Shown here: in pieces, positions 16,765 to 25,354 of the stretch
Layout of the letters: the number at the start of each line of letters is the position of its first letter
How positions within the stretch are numbered: the first letter of the stretch is position 1
From: Streptomyces sp. H27-H1
GTDB taxonomy: Bacteria > Actinomycetota > Actinomycetes > Streptomycetales > Streptomycetaceae
Direction of reading: 5' to 3'
DNA length: 64,000 nt
Assembly (NCBI RefSeq): GCF_026627445.1
Contig: NZ_JAPNLJ010000008.1
Span: forward strand, 186,001 to 250,000
The notes under the pieces: generated by a model
What the model was told of the DNA's origin: nothing
Seen by the model: only the letters and a program-made list of their open reading frames with translations
Databases searched by the model: none
Program-made: the position numbers and the translations under genes

Positions 16765-16889
16765 GGGTGCACTCTGGGGTTGTCGGTGTACCGGTACCCG
16801 AAAGAAGGGCGGAGGTGCTTCCGCGTGCCTGATGGCCATCCAGCCGTGCAGGCATCCCCACACCCACCCGGCGGAGAGGCGCAACCATC

Positions 16890-17294
16890 ATGTCCCAGGA
16901 CATCCAGCTGCTGGAGCGGGCTATGACCCGCACGACGCGGCTGCTCGGCAATGTCACCCCGGAGCAGTACCGCTGCCCACGCCGTGTGACGACTTCGACG
17001 TGCGGGGCCTGGCCGACCACCTCGTGGCCGGGAACCCCTACGACGTGATCCTCGCGCGGGGCGGCGCCCCCGACTTCTCGCTGTTCGGTCCTGCACGGCT
17101 GGGACCTCGCGACCGCGACCGGCCAGGACCGTACCGGGGACCAGGACACCGTCGAGGCGGCCTTCGGGACCTGGTGCGGCAACTACCCCGATGCCATCCG
17201 GCCCCAGACGGGCATGTTCGGCCCGTCCAAGGCCGCTCCCGAGGACGCACCCGCGCTCGACCGGCTCGCCGCCTACTTCGGCCGTACCGTCTGA
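16890..17294 (+). pseudogene. TIGR03086-type (DinB-like) protein remnant
   Basis: A good start (ATG 16890, GGAGAGG upstream) gives DIQLLERAMTRTTRLLGNVT with PEQYR. A lost base near 16972 then shifts to PCDDFDVRGLADHLVAGN, and a second shift near 17087 gives VLHGWDLATATGQD and a normal C-terminus (FGPSKAAPEDAPALDRLAAY). Roughly 70 central residues between HLVAGN and HGWDL are missing. The family is annotated as maleylpyruvate-isomerase-like metal-binding proteins. An intact relative lies at 18983-19588. Confidence 0.7.
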
Positions 17295-17322
17295 CCGGAC
17301 GCCCCGGCTCACGGGCACGGTC

Positions 17323-17366
17323 GTCTGATCCATCTGCCGTCTGATCCATTCTGATCCGTCTGATCC
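17323..17366. repeat. Octamer repeats TCTGATCC
   Basis: TCTGATCC occurs at 17324, 17340, 17350 and 17359, three of them preceded by G or GT. Cause unknown; it lies between a pseudogene and the winged-helix gene. Confidence 0.55.
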
Positions 17367-17585
17367 GTCCGCACCCGATCGGACGACCCGGATGCCCAAT
17401 ACGGCCCCGGATCGGTCAGGGGCGCCCCCGGTGACGCCGGGAAGCCCCTCCTCGAACGGCTCGGAATACCCAACGGCTGATCCCGGCCAACGTTTCTCCG
17501 CCCCGGACAGCCCGTCCGCGGCGGAGCGCCTCCCACCCGCATCCGAGAAAGGACGGCTACGGCTCTCGACGCCGCCGGCCCCCCC

Positions 17586-18767
17586 ATGACCAAGTCCCGA
17601 CCGAGGATCACCGACGAGCAGCGGCGCGCCCGCCTCACCACCGCCCACCTCCTGGCCCCCGCAGTGCGGGCGACAACGCCCGAGCAGGTCGCCGACGCGC
17701 TTCTCGCCCTGCACGCCACGGACCCGGCGACCGTCTACCTGGCGGTGGCCGCGCGTATGACCGATCCAACGCCGGCGCAGCTGGAGGGGGCCCTGTACGA
17801 GCAGCGGAGCCTGGTGCGGATGCTGTGCATGCGCCGCACCATGTTCGTGGTGCCGCGCGACCTGGCGCCCGTGATCGACGCGTCGACCGCGAGGGCTGTC
17901 GCGGCCCGGGAGCGGAAGAACCTGCTGAAGGTGGTGGGGGAGCAGCACGGCCACGGCGAGGACTGGCTGGCCGCCGCCGAACGGGCCGTACTGGTGGCCC
18001 TGGCCGGCTTCGGGGAGGCCACGGCCGCCGAGCTGGGGGGCGCCGTGCCCGCCCTGCGTACGCAGATCACGCTCTCGCCCGGCAAGCCGTACGAGGCGAC
18101 GCCCCGCATCACCAGCCGGGTGCTCGGGGTGATGGCCGCGCAGGGCCGGATCCGGCGCGGCCGCCCGCTGGGCACCTGGGCGTCCTCGCAGTTCCGCTGG
18201 GCGCCGGCGGAGCCCCACCCGGACCTCCCGGTCGACGACGCCCGCGCCGAACTGGTGACCCGCTATCTGCGGTCCTTCGGCCCCGCGACCACGGAGGACG
18301 TCAAATGGTGGACCGGCTGGACCCTCACCGACACCCGCCGGGCCATGGCCCGCACCCCAGCCGTCGAAGCCGACCTCTCCCACGGGCCCGGCCACGCCCT
18401 GCCCGACCAGCTCGATCTGCCCTCGGAGGTTGCGCCCGCGGCCGCCTTGCTGCCCTCCCTCGATCCCACGGCGATGGGCTGGCGACACCGTGACTGGTAC
18501 CTCGACCCCGCCCACGTACCCGAACTCGTCGATGCCTTCGGCAACATCGGCCCCACCATCTGGTGGGACGGCCGTGTCGTCGGCGGCTGGGCCCAGCGTC
18601 CGGACGGCGAGATCGCGACCCAACTGCTGGCGCCCGCGAGCCGCACCCCGGAGGCCCGGGAAGCGATCACCACCGAGACGGCTCGCTTGGCCGCCTTCCT
18701 CGGCGAGATCCGCATCCGGCCCAGCATGCGCACTCCCCTCGAACGTCGCCTGGCCGAGGGCACCTGA
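17586..18767 (+). CDS. Winged-helix DNA-binding protein (HTH_42 / YcaQ-like)
   Basis: The 393-aa protein matches the HTH_42 superfamily of large winged-helix proteins. It has a TPEQVADALLALHATDPATV N-terminal segment, then RSLVRMLCMRRTMFVVPRDL, repeated winged-helix modules (FGEATAAELGGAVPALRTQI; FGPATTEDVKWWTGWTLTDT), and a C-terminal WDGRVVGGWAQRPDGEI barrel. Some relatives (AlkX/YcaQ) are DNA glycosylases that unhook crosslinks and others are uncharacterised. I could not confirm glycosylase active-site residues here. Upstream 17295-17585 has only the octamer repeats and the promoter. Confidence 0.82.
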   Translation: MTKSRPRITDEQRRARLTTAHLLAPAVRATTPEQVADALLALHATDPATVYLAVAARMTDPTPAQLEGALYEQRSLVRMLCMRRTMFVVPRDLAPVIDASTARAVAARERKNLLKVVGEQHGHGEDWLAAAERAVLVALAGFGEATAAELGGAVPALRTQITLSPGKPYEATPRITSRVLGVMAAQGRIRRGRPLGTWASSQFRWAPAEPHPDLPVDDARAELVTRYLRSFGPATTEDVKWWTGWTLTDTRRAMARTPAVEADLSHGPGHALPDQLDLPSEVAPAAALLPSLDPTAMGWRHRDWYLDPAHVPELVDAFGNIGPTIWWDGRVVGGWAQRPDGEIATQLLAPASRTPEAREAITTETARLAAFLGEIRIRPSMRTPLERRLAEGT

Positions 18768-18982
18768 CCTCGATGGACGCAGCAAGGCGACCGCCATGCC
18801 CCACTGGCGCCGGAGGCCGGGCGTGCGGATGAGCGACACAGGCCGCCGGCCCACGCGCGATGCGGCCCGCCTCGACGGCCCGGCTCGACCGCCCGGGCAG
18901 GCCTCCGGACCGTGTTGCGACGAGTACGGGCCGTGCCGCCGGTCTACCCTGCAGACCCGCCATCGCCTTGGAGGTGCGGCAG

Positions 18983-19588
18983 ATGACCGGTACGACGACG
19001 CTCGACCTCGGCCCGCAAGCCCGGATCGTGGCCCGTCTGGCGGCGGGTGTCCCGGACACCCGGCTCGGCGACCCGACGCCCTGCCCCCACTACTCGGTCA
19101 GGGACCTGCTGGGGCACCTTGCGGGCCTCGCCGTCGCCTTCCGTGACGCCGCCCGCAAGGACCTGGGCCCCACGACGGACACCGACCCCGGCGAAGCCGC
19201 GACCCCGCTGCCCGCCGACTGGCGCGAGGAACTGCCCCGGGTCCTCGGTGAACTCGCCGAGGCCTGGAAGGACCCGGCGGCCTGGACCGGGATGACCCGC
19301 GCGGGTGGCGTGGACCTGCCGGGTGACATCGCGGCCGTGGTGGCCGTCGACGAACTGGTGATCCACGGCTGGGACCTGGCCCGGGCCACCGGCCAGGACT
19401 ACGTCCCCGATCAGGCGGCACTGCGCGCCTCGCACGCGTTCCTGCTGGCCGCCGCCGAGGACGAGAGCCGCGGCGGAGGCATCTTCGGACCCCTCGTGCC
19501 CGTACCGGACGACGCCCCGCTGCTGGACCGGGCAGTCGGGCTCAGCGGGCGCGAGCCGGACTGGACACCTCCCGCCGCTTCCCTATGA
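18983..19588 (+). CDS. TIGR03086-family metal-binding protein, intact
   Basis: The 201-aa DinB-like four-helix protein shows DPTPCPHYSVRDLLGHLAGL (metal His about residue 40), the late motif DELVIHGWDLARATGQDYVP, and the C-terminal FGPLVPVPDDAPLLDRAVGL. Relatives include mycothiol-dependent maleylpyruvate isomerase, and most are thought to use mycothiol. GGAGG lies 8 bases before the ATG at 18983, and the upstream in-frame residues are Arg/Pro noise. It is the undamaged counterpart of the remnant at 16890-17294. It could supply maleylpyruvate isomerization to the gentisate pathway at 30-39 kb, although it is not linked to it. Confidence 0.85.
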   Translation: MTGTTTLDLGPQARIVARLAAGVPDTRLGDPTPCPHYSVRDLLGHLAGLAVAFRDAARKDLGPTTDTDPGEAATPLPADWREELPRVLGELAEAWKDPAAWTGMTRAGGVDLPGDIAAVVAVDELVIHGWDLARATGQDYVPDQAALRASHAFLLAAAEDESRGGGIFGPLVPVPDDAPLLDRAVGLSGREPDWTPPAASL

Positions 19589-19645
19589 CGCCCGGCTCCC
19601 GGCCGGCTGCGCACACGGTCCCCGGGGTGTTCTGAGGGGGGAGTC

Positions 19646-20212
19646 CTATGCCCCTCTGCCGGCTTCCGGATCGCCGGGAAATCTACTGATGTGCGAACCG
19701 TCACCGGCGTCTACGGCATCTGCGGCGTCTGCGCGAGATAGGGCCGGCTCCTTCAGGGCGGCGGATACTTGCGGGTCTTCGAGGGGATGCCAGGTGTTGC
19801 CGGCCTGGGCTGTGATCACGATCAGGGCCGCCGCGAAGACGAGGGAAGCCAGCACGAAGGAGCCCTGCACCACGTCGGGATCGCCGGGAGCGGAGCGGCG
19901 TAGCAGCAGGAAGGCATGGACAGCAGGGTCCGCCGCGCCGAGGCCGTACGACCACAAAGCCGTGTCTCTGGTCATGTTGCCCAAGTGGTGCCGGGTCGCG
20001 GGGGCGTGGGCGAGGAGTTCGTTCAGGTGGGTCCGGACGGCGGCCAGGAATCCGGGGTCGCGGCTGATGTCGCCGACGCACAGCCGGCCGACTGCGGCCT
20101 GGGATCGGCCGACTGCCCGAAAGGCGGCTGCGGTGACCGGGTGGGCCGGCTCGGCCGCGCTCTGCGTCAACTCCAGGCCGGGCCCGTGGAACAGCCCGCC
20201 CGCGCGCATCAA
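19646..20212 (-). CDS. Hypothetical protein with one transmembrane helix
   Basis: The frame opens after a TAA at 20317. Its residues (NHQPDRLARNSFRAAEAAVR and LMRAGG) look coding even before the first plausible start, TTG 20212 or ATG 20209, so the true N-terminus may be lost or shared. A hydrophobic helix (VLASLVFAAALIVITA) sits near the C-terminus. No family recognised. It lies directly downstream of the 90-aa membrane protein and may be cotranscribed with it. Confidence 0.5.
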   Translation of the reverse strand: MMRAGGLFHGPGLELTQSAAEPAHPVTAAAFRAVGRSQAAVGRLCVGDISRDPGFLAAVRTHLNELLAHAPATRHHLGNMTRDTALWSYGLGAADPAVHAFLLLRRSAPGDPDVVQGSFVLASLVFAAALIVITAQAGNTWHPLEDPQVSAALKEPALSRADAADAVDAGDGSHISRFPGDPEAGRGA

Positions 20213-20314
20213 ACGGACGGCCGCTTCGGCCGCGCGGAAGGAGTTCCGGGCGAGCCTGTCGGGTTGGTGGTTGCTCGAGCACAGCGGTTCGGCGGTACCG
20301 AGCAGCTCCGCATG

Positions 20315-20587
20315 TTAGACGTCGAACTCCGCCCAAGCCCGCACCTGTCGGACCATCCGGGCCTCACCCGCGCGCCGCCACAGCCGGGTCAGGCCCAGTA
20401 CGAGGTTCACGCCGGCCAGCGATACCAGACAGGTCGTCAGCATTCCCATGGGCCGAGGCTCGACCACGGGGAGTACGGCCCGCAGGGCCCTGGTTCCTAC
20501 CGGCACCAACCGGCCGGTGGACGACACGGACACACCGAACTGCGCCCGGCCGCGAACCGCCCACCCGTCACGCGGATCCGGGCTCAC
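20315..20587 (-). CDS. Hypothetical 90-aa membrane protein
   Basis: The GTG start has GGAG 8 bases upstream. One hydrophobic helix (MLTTCLVSLAGVNLVLGLTR, about residues 49-68) is followed by a basic stretch. No family recognised. The upstream gap to the divergent questin-oxidase-like gene is about 100 bases. Confidence 0.55.
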   Translation of the reverse strand: MSPDPRDGWAVRGRAQFGVSVSSTGRLVPVGTRALRAVLPVVEPRPMGMLTTCLVSLAGVNLVLGLTRLWRRAGEARMVRQVRAWAEFDV

Positions 20588-20694
20588 CCTCAGCGCTCCG
20601 ACGGTCGTTGAGACTTTGGTCCTAGGCCTGGTCGGACGGAACTCGGGCCCAGGCCCGATGAGGAAACCGCACCACCCCGCCTAGCGTGCTCAGC

Positions 20695-21753
20695 ATGGAC
20701 ATGCACTACGGAAGCGGCGTACTCGACGAAGCGCTGGAACGGCTGCACACCTCCGGCCCCGAACGTCTGGGCCGGCTCACCAATCACGCCCCGATGGTGG
20801 TCGAGGCGCTCGCTTCGCGCGGGCAGTCGGGTGCCGTGCACCGCTGGCTCGACCTCTACGAGACGAAGCTCGAGGAGTTCCCCGCCTCGGTGGCCCCCGT
20901 CACCGAGGCCGACTGGCGGACCGCGCTGGGGGACCCGCGCCGGGCGGCCGACTGGATCGCGTACTTCTCGCGCGAGCTCGCCGATCAACCGTGGGGGCAC
21001 CTCCTGGCGGTGTGGTGGTCACGGCTGCTGCCCGGAATCTACGGGGGATCCACCCACCCCGTGATCCGGGTGGGCCATACCGTGCGCACCCTCATCGAGG
21101 GCGGGGAGAGCCCACCGCGCCTCACCGAACTCGCCCACGGGCTCGGCTACTGGGCCGCCAGGCACCGCCCGGTCTCCCCGATCGCCAAGCTCCCCGGTAC
21201 CGCCGACGCCGGACAAGCCCTGGCCGCGGTCCCGCCGATCGGGGACCCCCGAGGAGGCTTCCCCGACAGGCTGGCCCGCGTGGACCGGCTGCCGGCCTGG
21301 GCGGCGGAGGTGACCGACCCCGACGAGGCGCAACGCAAGCTGGCAGAGCTGGTACGCGCCGCGACCCACCGCTACGCCACCCACGGCCACGGTGAGGAGA
21401 CGATGCTGGTCCACGCGGCAACAGCGCCCAACGCGGTGCTGCGCACGCTTCCCGCGCTCCCGCGCACCCTCTGGGTGCCGAGCCTGCACGCGGCGTGGAC
21501 GGCCTCGGCGGCGGTGACGGCGATGTACGTCACGCAAGCCCCGATCCCGTACACGACTCCCTTTCGCATTACCGCCGATGAAGTCCTCGAGCGCGCCCTC
21601 GCCCACGGCGACGAGCACGTCATCAAGCTGACCGACACCGCGATGGACGTGAACGACGAGCAGGCGTTCGCCGCAGCGCTCCGCGCCGTCGAACTCACCG
21701 CTCCGGTTCACTGGAGCGGGCCCGTGACGCGTAGGGGGTCCGTCCCCGCGTGA
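20695..21753 (+). CDS. Questin-oxidase-like protein (DUF4243)
   Basis: The 352-aa protein matches the questin oxidase-like family: LTNHAPMVVEALASRGQSGA near the N-terminus, WIAYFSRELADQPWGHLLAV, a conserved GGSTHPVIRVGHTVR, and FITADEVLERALAHGDEHVI-type C-terminal helices (here RITADEV). The fungal member performs Baeyer-Villiger oxidation of questin; the bacterial role is unknown. No ribosome site precedes the ATG. TAGCGT (20682-20687) lies 7 bases before it, the spacing expected of a -10 box for a leaderless mRNA. A GTG at 20686 is an alternative start. Confidence 0.8.
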   Translation: MDMHYGSGVLDEALERLHTSGPERLGRLTNHAPMVVEALASRGQSGAVHRWLDLYETKLEEFPASVAPVTEADWRTALGDPRRAADWIAYFSRELADQPWGHLLAVWWSRLLPGIYGGSTHPVIRVGHTVRTLIEGGESPPRLTELAHGLGYWAARHRPVSPIAKLPGTADAGQALAAVPPIGDPRGGFPDRLARVDRLPAWAAEVTDPDEAQRKLAELVRAATHRYATHGHGEETMLVHAATAPNAVLRTLPALPRTLWVPSLHAAWTASAAVTAMYVTQAPIPYTTPFRITADEVLERALAHGDEHVIKLTDTAMDVNDEQAFAAALRAVELTAPVHWSGPVTRRGSVPA

Positions 21754-21856
21754 CCGCGTCAAGCAGCTCGCGGCCGTGCTCGCGCGCCGAACCGAGGACA
21801 TCCGGGTTTGGAGACCAGAGCTCAGGCACCCCACTCGATCGAACCGCACTTCCCCC

Positions 21857-21874
21857 TATTGGTCCAGACCTATT
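21857..21874. promoter_or_regulatory. DasR-type operator of the chitinase gene
   Basis: TATTGGTCCAGACCTATT contains TGGTCCAGACCT, the dodecamer known from streptomycete chitinase promoters and close to the DasR-binding consensus. A degenerate second copy (TATTGACCAGGC) follows directly. DasR is the GlcNAc-responsive GntR regulator, so induction by chitin breakdown products is expected. Confidence 0.8.
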
Positions 21875-22005
21875 GACCAGGCTTCCGACGCCTCCTACGA
21901 TCCGGTCCGGCACAGCCCCACATGTTCCCCACCTCACCCACAGCCGGGCGTCACGCCCCCACGCGCCGGTCATGTCCATGGCGCTCGGCGGGAAGCGAGC
22001 ACACC

Positions 22006-23673
22006 ATGTTCCGTCGGAAGCCGCGTACTCCACGCCTGTCGGGCGATATCGCCCCTCGTCCGGATCCCGGCCGCGCCGGGCGTGGGTCAACCGTGCTGAG
22101 CCGCACTCTCGCCGGATTGAGCGCCGCCGCCGTCATAGCCGCCGGCCTTGCCGTGGCCGGGTCCGTCACGGCCGGGGCCGTCACCGCCAACCTGGTGGCC
22201 AACTCCGGTTTCGAGAACGGTCTCTCCGACTGGATCTGCTCCGGTGGTTCCGGCGCGGCCGTCGCCAGCCCGGTCCACTCCGGCACCTCCGCGCTCAAGG
22301 CCACGCCGGCCGGCCAGGACAACGGCCAGTGCACCCAGACCATCAGCGTGCAGCCCAACTCCCAGTACACGCTGAGCGCCTACGTCCAGGGCAGCTACGT
22401 CTACCTCGGTGCCACCGGCGCCGGTATCACGAGTGCCCCGTCCACCTGGACGCCGAACAGTCCGTCGTACAGCCAGCTCAGCGTGGGCTTCACCACCGGG
22501 GCGAACACCACCTCGGTGACCGTCTACCTGCACGGCTGGTACGGGCAGCCCGCGTACTACGCGGATGACGTGTCCCTCGCCGGCCCCGGAGGCGGCACCC
22601 CCACGCCGACGTTCACCCCGCCGACGACCGCTCCGCCGACCACGACCCCGCCGACCACCGCTCCGCCGACGACCCCTCCGCCCACCACCGCCCCTCCCAC
22701 CACCCCTCCGCCGGGTGAAACTTGCCCCACGAAGCCCAAGCCGTCGGGCAAGGTCCTGCAGGGGTACTGGGAGAACTGGGACGGCGCCGCGAACGGCGTC
22801 CACCCCGGCATGGGCTGGGTCCCCATCACGGACAGCCGGATCGGGGCGCACGGCTACAACGTCATCAACGCGGCCTTCCCCGTGATCCTCTCGGACGGCA
22901 CCGTCCTGTGGCAGGACGGCATGGACGCGACCGTCAAGGTCTCCAGCCCCGCCGAGATGTGCCAGGCCAAGGCGGCCGGAGCGACGATCCTGATGTCGAT
23001 CGGCGGCGCCACCGCAGGCATCGACCTGAACTCCAGTACGGTCGCCGACCGGTTCGTGGCGACCGTCGTACCGATCCTCAAGAAGTACAACTTCGACGGC
23101 ATCGACATCGACATCGAGACCGGCCTGACCGGAAGCGGCAACATCAACACGCTGTCCGCCTCCCAGGCCAACCTGGTGCGCATCATCGATGGCGTACTGG
23201 CCCAGATGCCCGCGGGCTTCGGCCTGACGATGGCCCCCGAGACCGCGTACGTCACCGGCGGAAGCGTCACCTACGGGTCGATCTGGGGCTCCTACCTGCC
23301 GATCATCAAGAAGTACGCCGACAACGGCCGGCTGTGGTGGCTGAACATGCAGTACTACAACGGCAGCATGTACGGCTGCTCCGGTGACTCCTACCAGGCC
23401 GGTACCGTGCAGGGCTTCACCGCCCAGACCACGTGCCTGAACAACGGCCTGACCATCCAGGGCACCACCATCAAGGTGCCCTACGACAAGCAGGTCCCCG
23501 GCCTGCCGGCCCAGCCCGGTGCGGGTGGCGGCTACATGGCGCCGAGCCTGGTCAGCCAGTCGTGGAACGCCTTCGGCGGTTCGCTGAAGGGGCTCATGAC
23601 CTGGTCGGTCAACTGGGACGGCTCGAAGGGCTGGACCTTCGGCGACAACGTCAAGTCCCTGCAGGGCCGTTGA
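22006..23673 (+). CDS. Secreted GH18 chitinase with N-terminal carbohydrate-binding module
   Basis: The 555-aa protein has a long basic signal region with a hydrophobic core (LAGLSAAAVIAAGLAVAG). A beta-sandwich carbohydrate-binding module follows (about 62-195; NLVANSGFENGLSDW, YYADDVSLAGPG), then a Thr/Pro linker (about 200-240, TPPTTAPPTT units) and a GH18 barrel from about 250. The catalytic DxxDxDxE is FDGIDIDIE near residue 365, and SIGG and the WSVNWD end are present. It hydrolyses chitin outside the cell. The domain order matches streptomycete exochitinases. A DasR-type site lies 130 bases upstream and a hairpin follows the stop. Confidence 0.95.
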   Translation: MFRRKPRTPRLSGDIAPRPDPGRAGRGSTVLSRTLAGLSAAAVIAAGLAVAGSVTAGAVTANLVANSGFENGLSDWICSGGSGAAVASPVHSGTSALKATPAGQDNGQCTQTISVQPNSQYTLSAYVQGSYVYLGATGAGITSAPSTWTPNSPSYSQLSVGFTTGANTTSVTVYLHGWYGQPAYYADDVSLAGPGGGTPTPTFTPPTTAPPTTTPPTTAPPTTPPPTTAPPTTPPPGETCPTKPKPSGKVLQGYWENWDGAANGVHPGMGWVPITDSRIGAHGYNVINAAFPVILSDGTVLWQDGMDATVKVSSPAEMCQAKAAGATILMSIGGATAGIDLNSSTVADRFVATVVPILKKYNFDGIDIDIETGLTGSGNINTLSASQANLVRIIDGVLAQMPAGFGLTMAPETAYVTGGSVTYGSIWGSYLPIIKKYADNGRLWWLNMQYYNGSMYGCSGDSYQAGTVQGFTAQTTCLNNGLTIQGTTIKVPYDKQVPGLPAQPGAGGGYMAPSLVSQSWNAFGGSLKGLMTWSVNWDGSKGWTFGDNVKSLQGR

Positions 23674-23688
23674 ACAGCCGCTGACCAC

Positions 23689-23722
23689 CCGTGCCCCGGT
23701 GCATCGCCTGCCCGGGGCACGG
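23689..23722 (+). terminator. Terminator after chitinase
   Basis: CCGTGCCCCGG (23689-23699) pairs with CCGGGGCACGG (23712-23722), 15 bases after the chitinase stop. Confidence 0.65.
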
Positions 23723-23727
23723 TTGGC

Positions 23728-24167
23728 GACCAGGTCCACGCCCTGCGGCCCGATCCGGCCCGGTCCGCCGCAGACAGGCTGCGCGGCGCTCTGCACACCC
23801 TCATCGCCGTCGGCCGAAACCAGCCGCACCTGTACCAGATGCTGTTCAGGCGCCCCGGACACCGACCGGAAGACCACGGCGAAGGACTCGACCGCGTTCG
23901 CGGGCGGCTGTGCACACCGGTGGGAGACCCGACCGCAGCCGCCTGCGCGCGGCAGGACGTTTCCAGGGCGAGTTCCTGGCCGTCGTCGCCGACGTGGTGG
24001 CGGAGCGCAACACCCGCCTCTGCAGCGCCCTGCTGCTGACCAGGGCGCACGGCATCGCCGACATGGAACTCAGCGGCCACCCCGGCCCGGACAGCCTGGG
24101 CACCACTCCAGAGGAGATCGTCGACACCCTCGTCCGCATGGTCACGGACGCGGGCGCAGCGACGTAG
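23728..24167 (+). pseudogene. TetR-family regulator remnant
   Basis: One frame reads SAADRLRGALHTLIAVGRNQ with PHLYQMLFRRPG, a TetR C-terminal ligand-domain pattern. After a shift near 23950 another frame reads GEFLAVVADVVAERNTRLCS, then TRAHGIADMELSGHPG and VDTLVRMVTDAG. The helix-turn-helix N-terminus is absent and there is no start. A decayed regulator. Confidence 0.6.
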
Positions 24168-24241
24168 CTACACGGCCGACAGGCGGGCTCGGCCCGCCGT
24201 CTCCGCCGCCTCCCCCGTCGCGGACGGAAGGCCGGATCCGG

Positions 24242-24568
24242 CTAGGAATCGGGAACCTCGGCCGCACCGCCGGCCCGGACGGCGTCGACGACGTGTTCGT
24301 GGAACGCGGCGAGGGTTCCCGGCGCAAGGGGGGCCGGGCTGCCCGTGAGCGTGTACCACTCGTCCGCGCCGGTGTACTGGATACGGATCCGGACGGTGCC
24401 GTCCTGGCCGGCCTCGCTCGTCAGGGTGACGTCGCCGGTGATGACGCCGACCTCGTCGGTCATCGCCCCGCCGGGCCCCGCTTTCACGTGGGCGGTCAGC
24501 GGAACCGACCCGCCCGGACCGGCACAGTGCTCGGGACCCGGGATGTTGTCTGGCTGGGGGTTGGTCAT
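24242..24568 (-). CDS. Hypothetical 108-aa protein
   Basis: The start MTNPQPDNIPGPEHC is chosen because codons upstream are charged noise. The body alternates strands (VGVITGDVTLTSE, TVRIRIQYTGADEWYTLTG) and ends in a helix (LAAFHEHVVDAVRAG), a small beta-sandwich-like layout. No family recognised. GGAGA precedes the ATG by about 10 bases. The 300-base gap to the divergent 24877 gene holds both promoters and nothing else that I can name. Confidence 0.6.
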   Translation of the reverse strand: MTNPQPDNIPGPEHCAGPGGSVPLTAHVKAGPGGAMTDEVGVITGDVTLTSEAGQDGTVRIRIQYTGADEWYTLTGSPAPLAPGTLAAFHEHVVDAVRAGGAAEVPDS

Positions 24569-24876
24569 GAGGGGCACGTCTCCATGGTCTCGGGGAGCTC
24601 GGTCTTCTCCGTCTGGGTGGTGAACGGCCGGCAGGTGTTCTTCACCTTCGTCCACGCGGTCGCGCAGCCACACCAGTACATCTACCCCGGGACGGCCATA
24701 AATCGAGGCCCTGGTCGCCTGTGGTCCGGTTCGTCGCCGCCGATAGCGCCATCAGTCGGGTGGGCGAGTGGGTCCGCTGGTGCCGGGTATCTGTCGCCGC
24801 AGGGCTGACGCGGTCTCGTATTCGGGACTTTTGAACGATCCCTTGCGTCCCCGGAGCACCGGTCTAGGCTCCGTTC

Positions 24877-25296
24877 ATGACCCATGGCCAGTGGTACGTC
24901 CTCATCGAGGAGGACACGCGCACGACCCGCAGTGCCGACGGTGTCGTGCTCAAACTGCACCGCTGGACCCTGGCGGCCAGCCACCTCGTCAAGGGTACGG
25001 AGGAGCAGGCTCTCGCCGTGGCCGAGGACGCGGCCCTGCACTATGTGCCGCCCTTCCTGGCCGGCTACGCCAGTCCGGGGGACGTTCCGGCCCGTCAGGC
25101 CTTTCTCACCGCGGACGGTGCCTGGCTGGTCCACCTCAGGCAGCGTCACCGCGCCTGTCACGTACGCGTGAGCACCGCCCGCCTCGTCCACACGCAAGAA
25201 GAGATCCAGGCTCCTCCGCATTCGTTCAAGGACAAGCTCCGCCACGCCCTCAACGGCCCTGAGTCCTCCGACGAGCCCTGGAGGCCCAAGGCGTAG
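24877..25296 (+). CDS. Hypothetical streptomycete protein, leaderless
   Basis: The 139-aa protein begins MTHGQWYVLIEEDTRTTRSA, has a YVLIEE strand, LKLHRWTLAASHLVKGTEEQ, and a central VPPFLAGYASPG loop. I do not recognise the family, but it looks like a compact alpha/beta protein. TAGGCT at 24865-24870 is a -10-like box six bases before the ATG and there is no ribosome site, so a leaderless transcript is likely. Confidence 0.65.
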   Translation: MTHGQWYVLIEEDTRTTRSADGVVLKLHRWTLAASHLVKGTEEQALAVAEDAALHYVPPFLAGYASPGDVPARQAFLTADGAWLVHLRQRHRACHVRVSTARLVHTQEEIQAPPHSFKDKLRHALNGPESSDEPWRPKA

Positions 25297-25354
25297 GCCG
25301 TTTCTCGCGGCTTCAAGGCCTGCTGAGAACGGTGCTCGCCTCCGCCTCCGCCGA

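Noticed and set aside
17323..17366. CRISPR-like repeat
   Set aside because: Units are only 8 bases with irregular 2-8 base gaps and no unique spacers.
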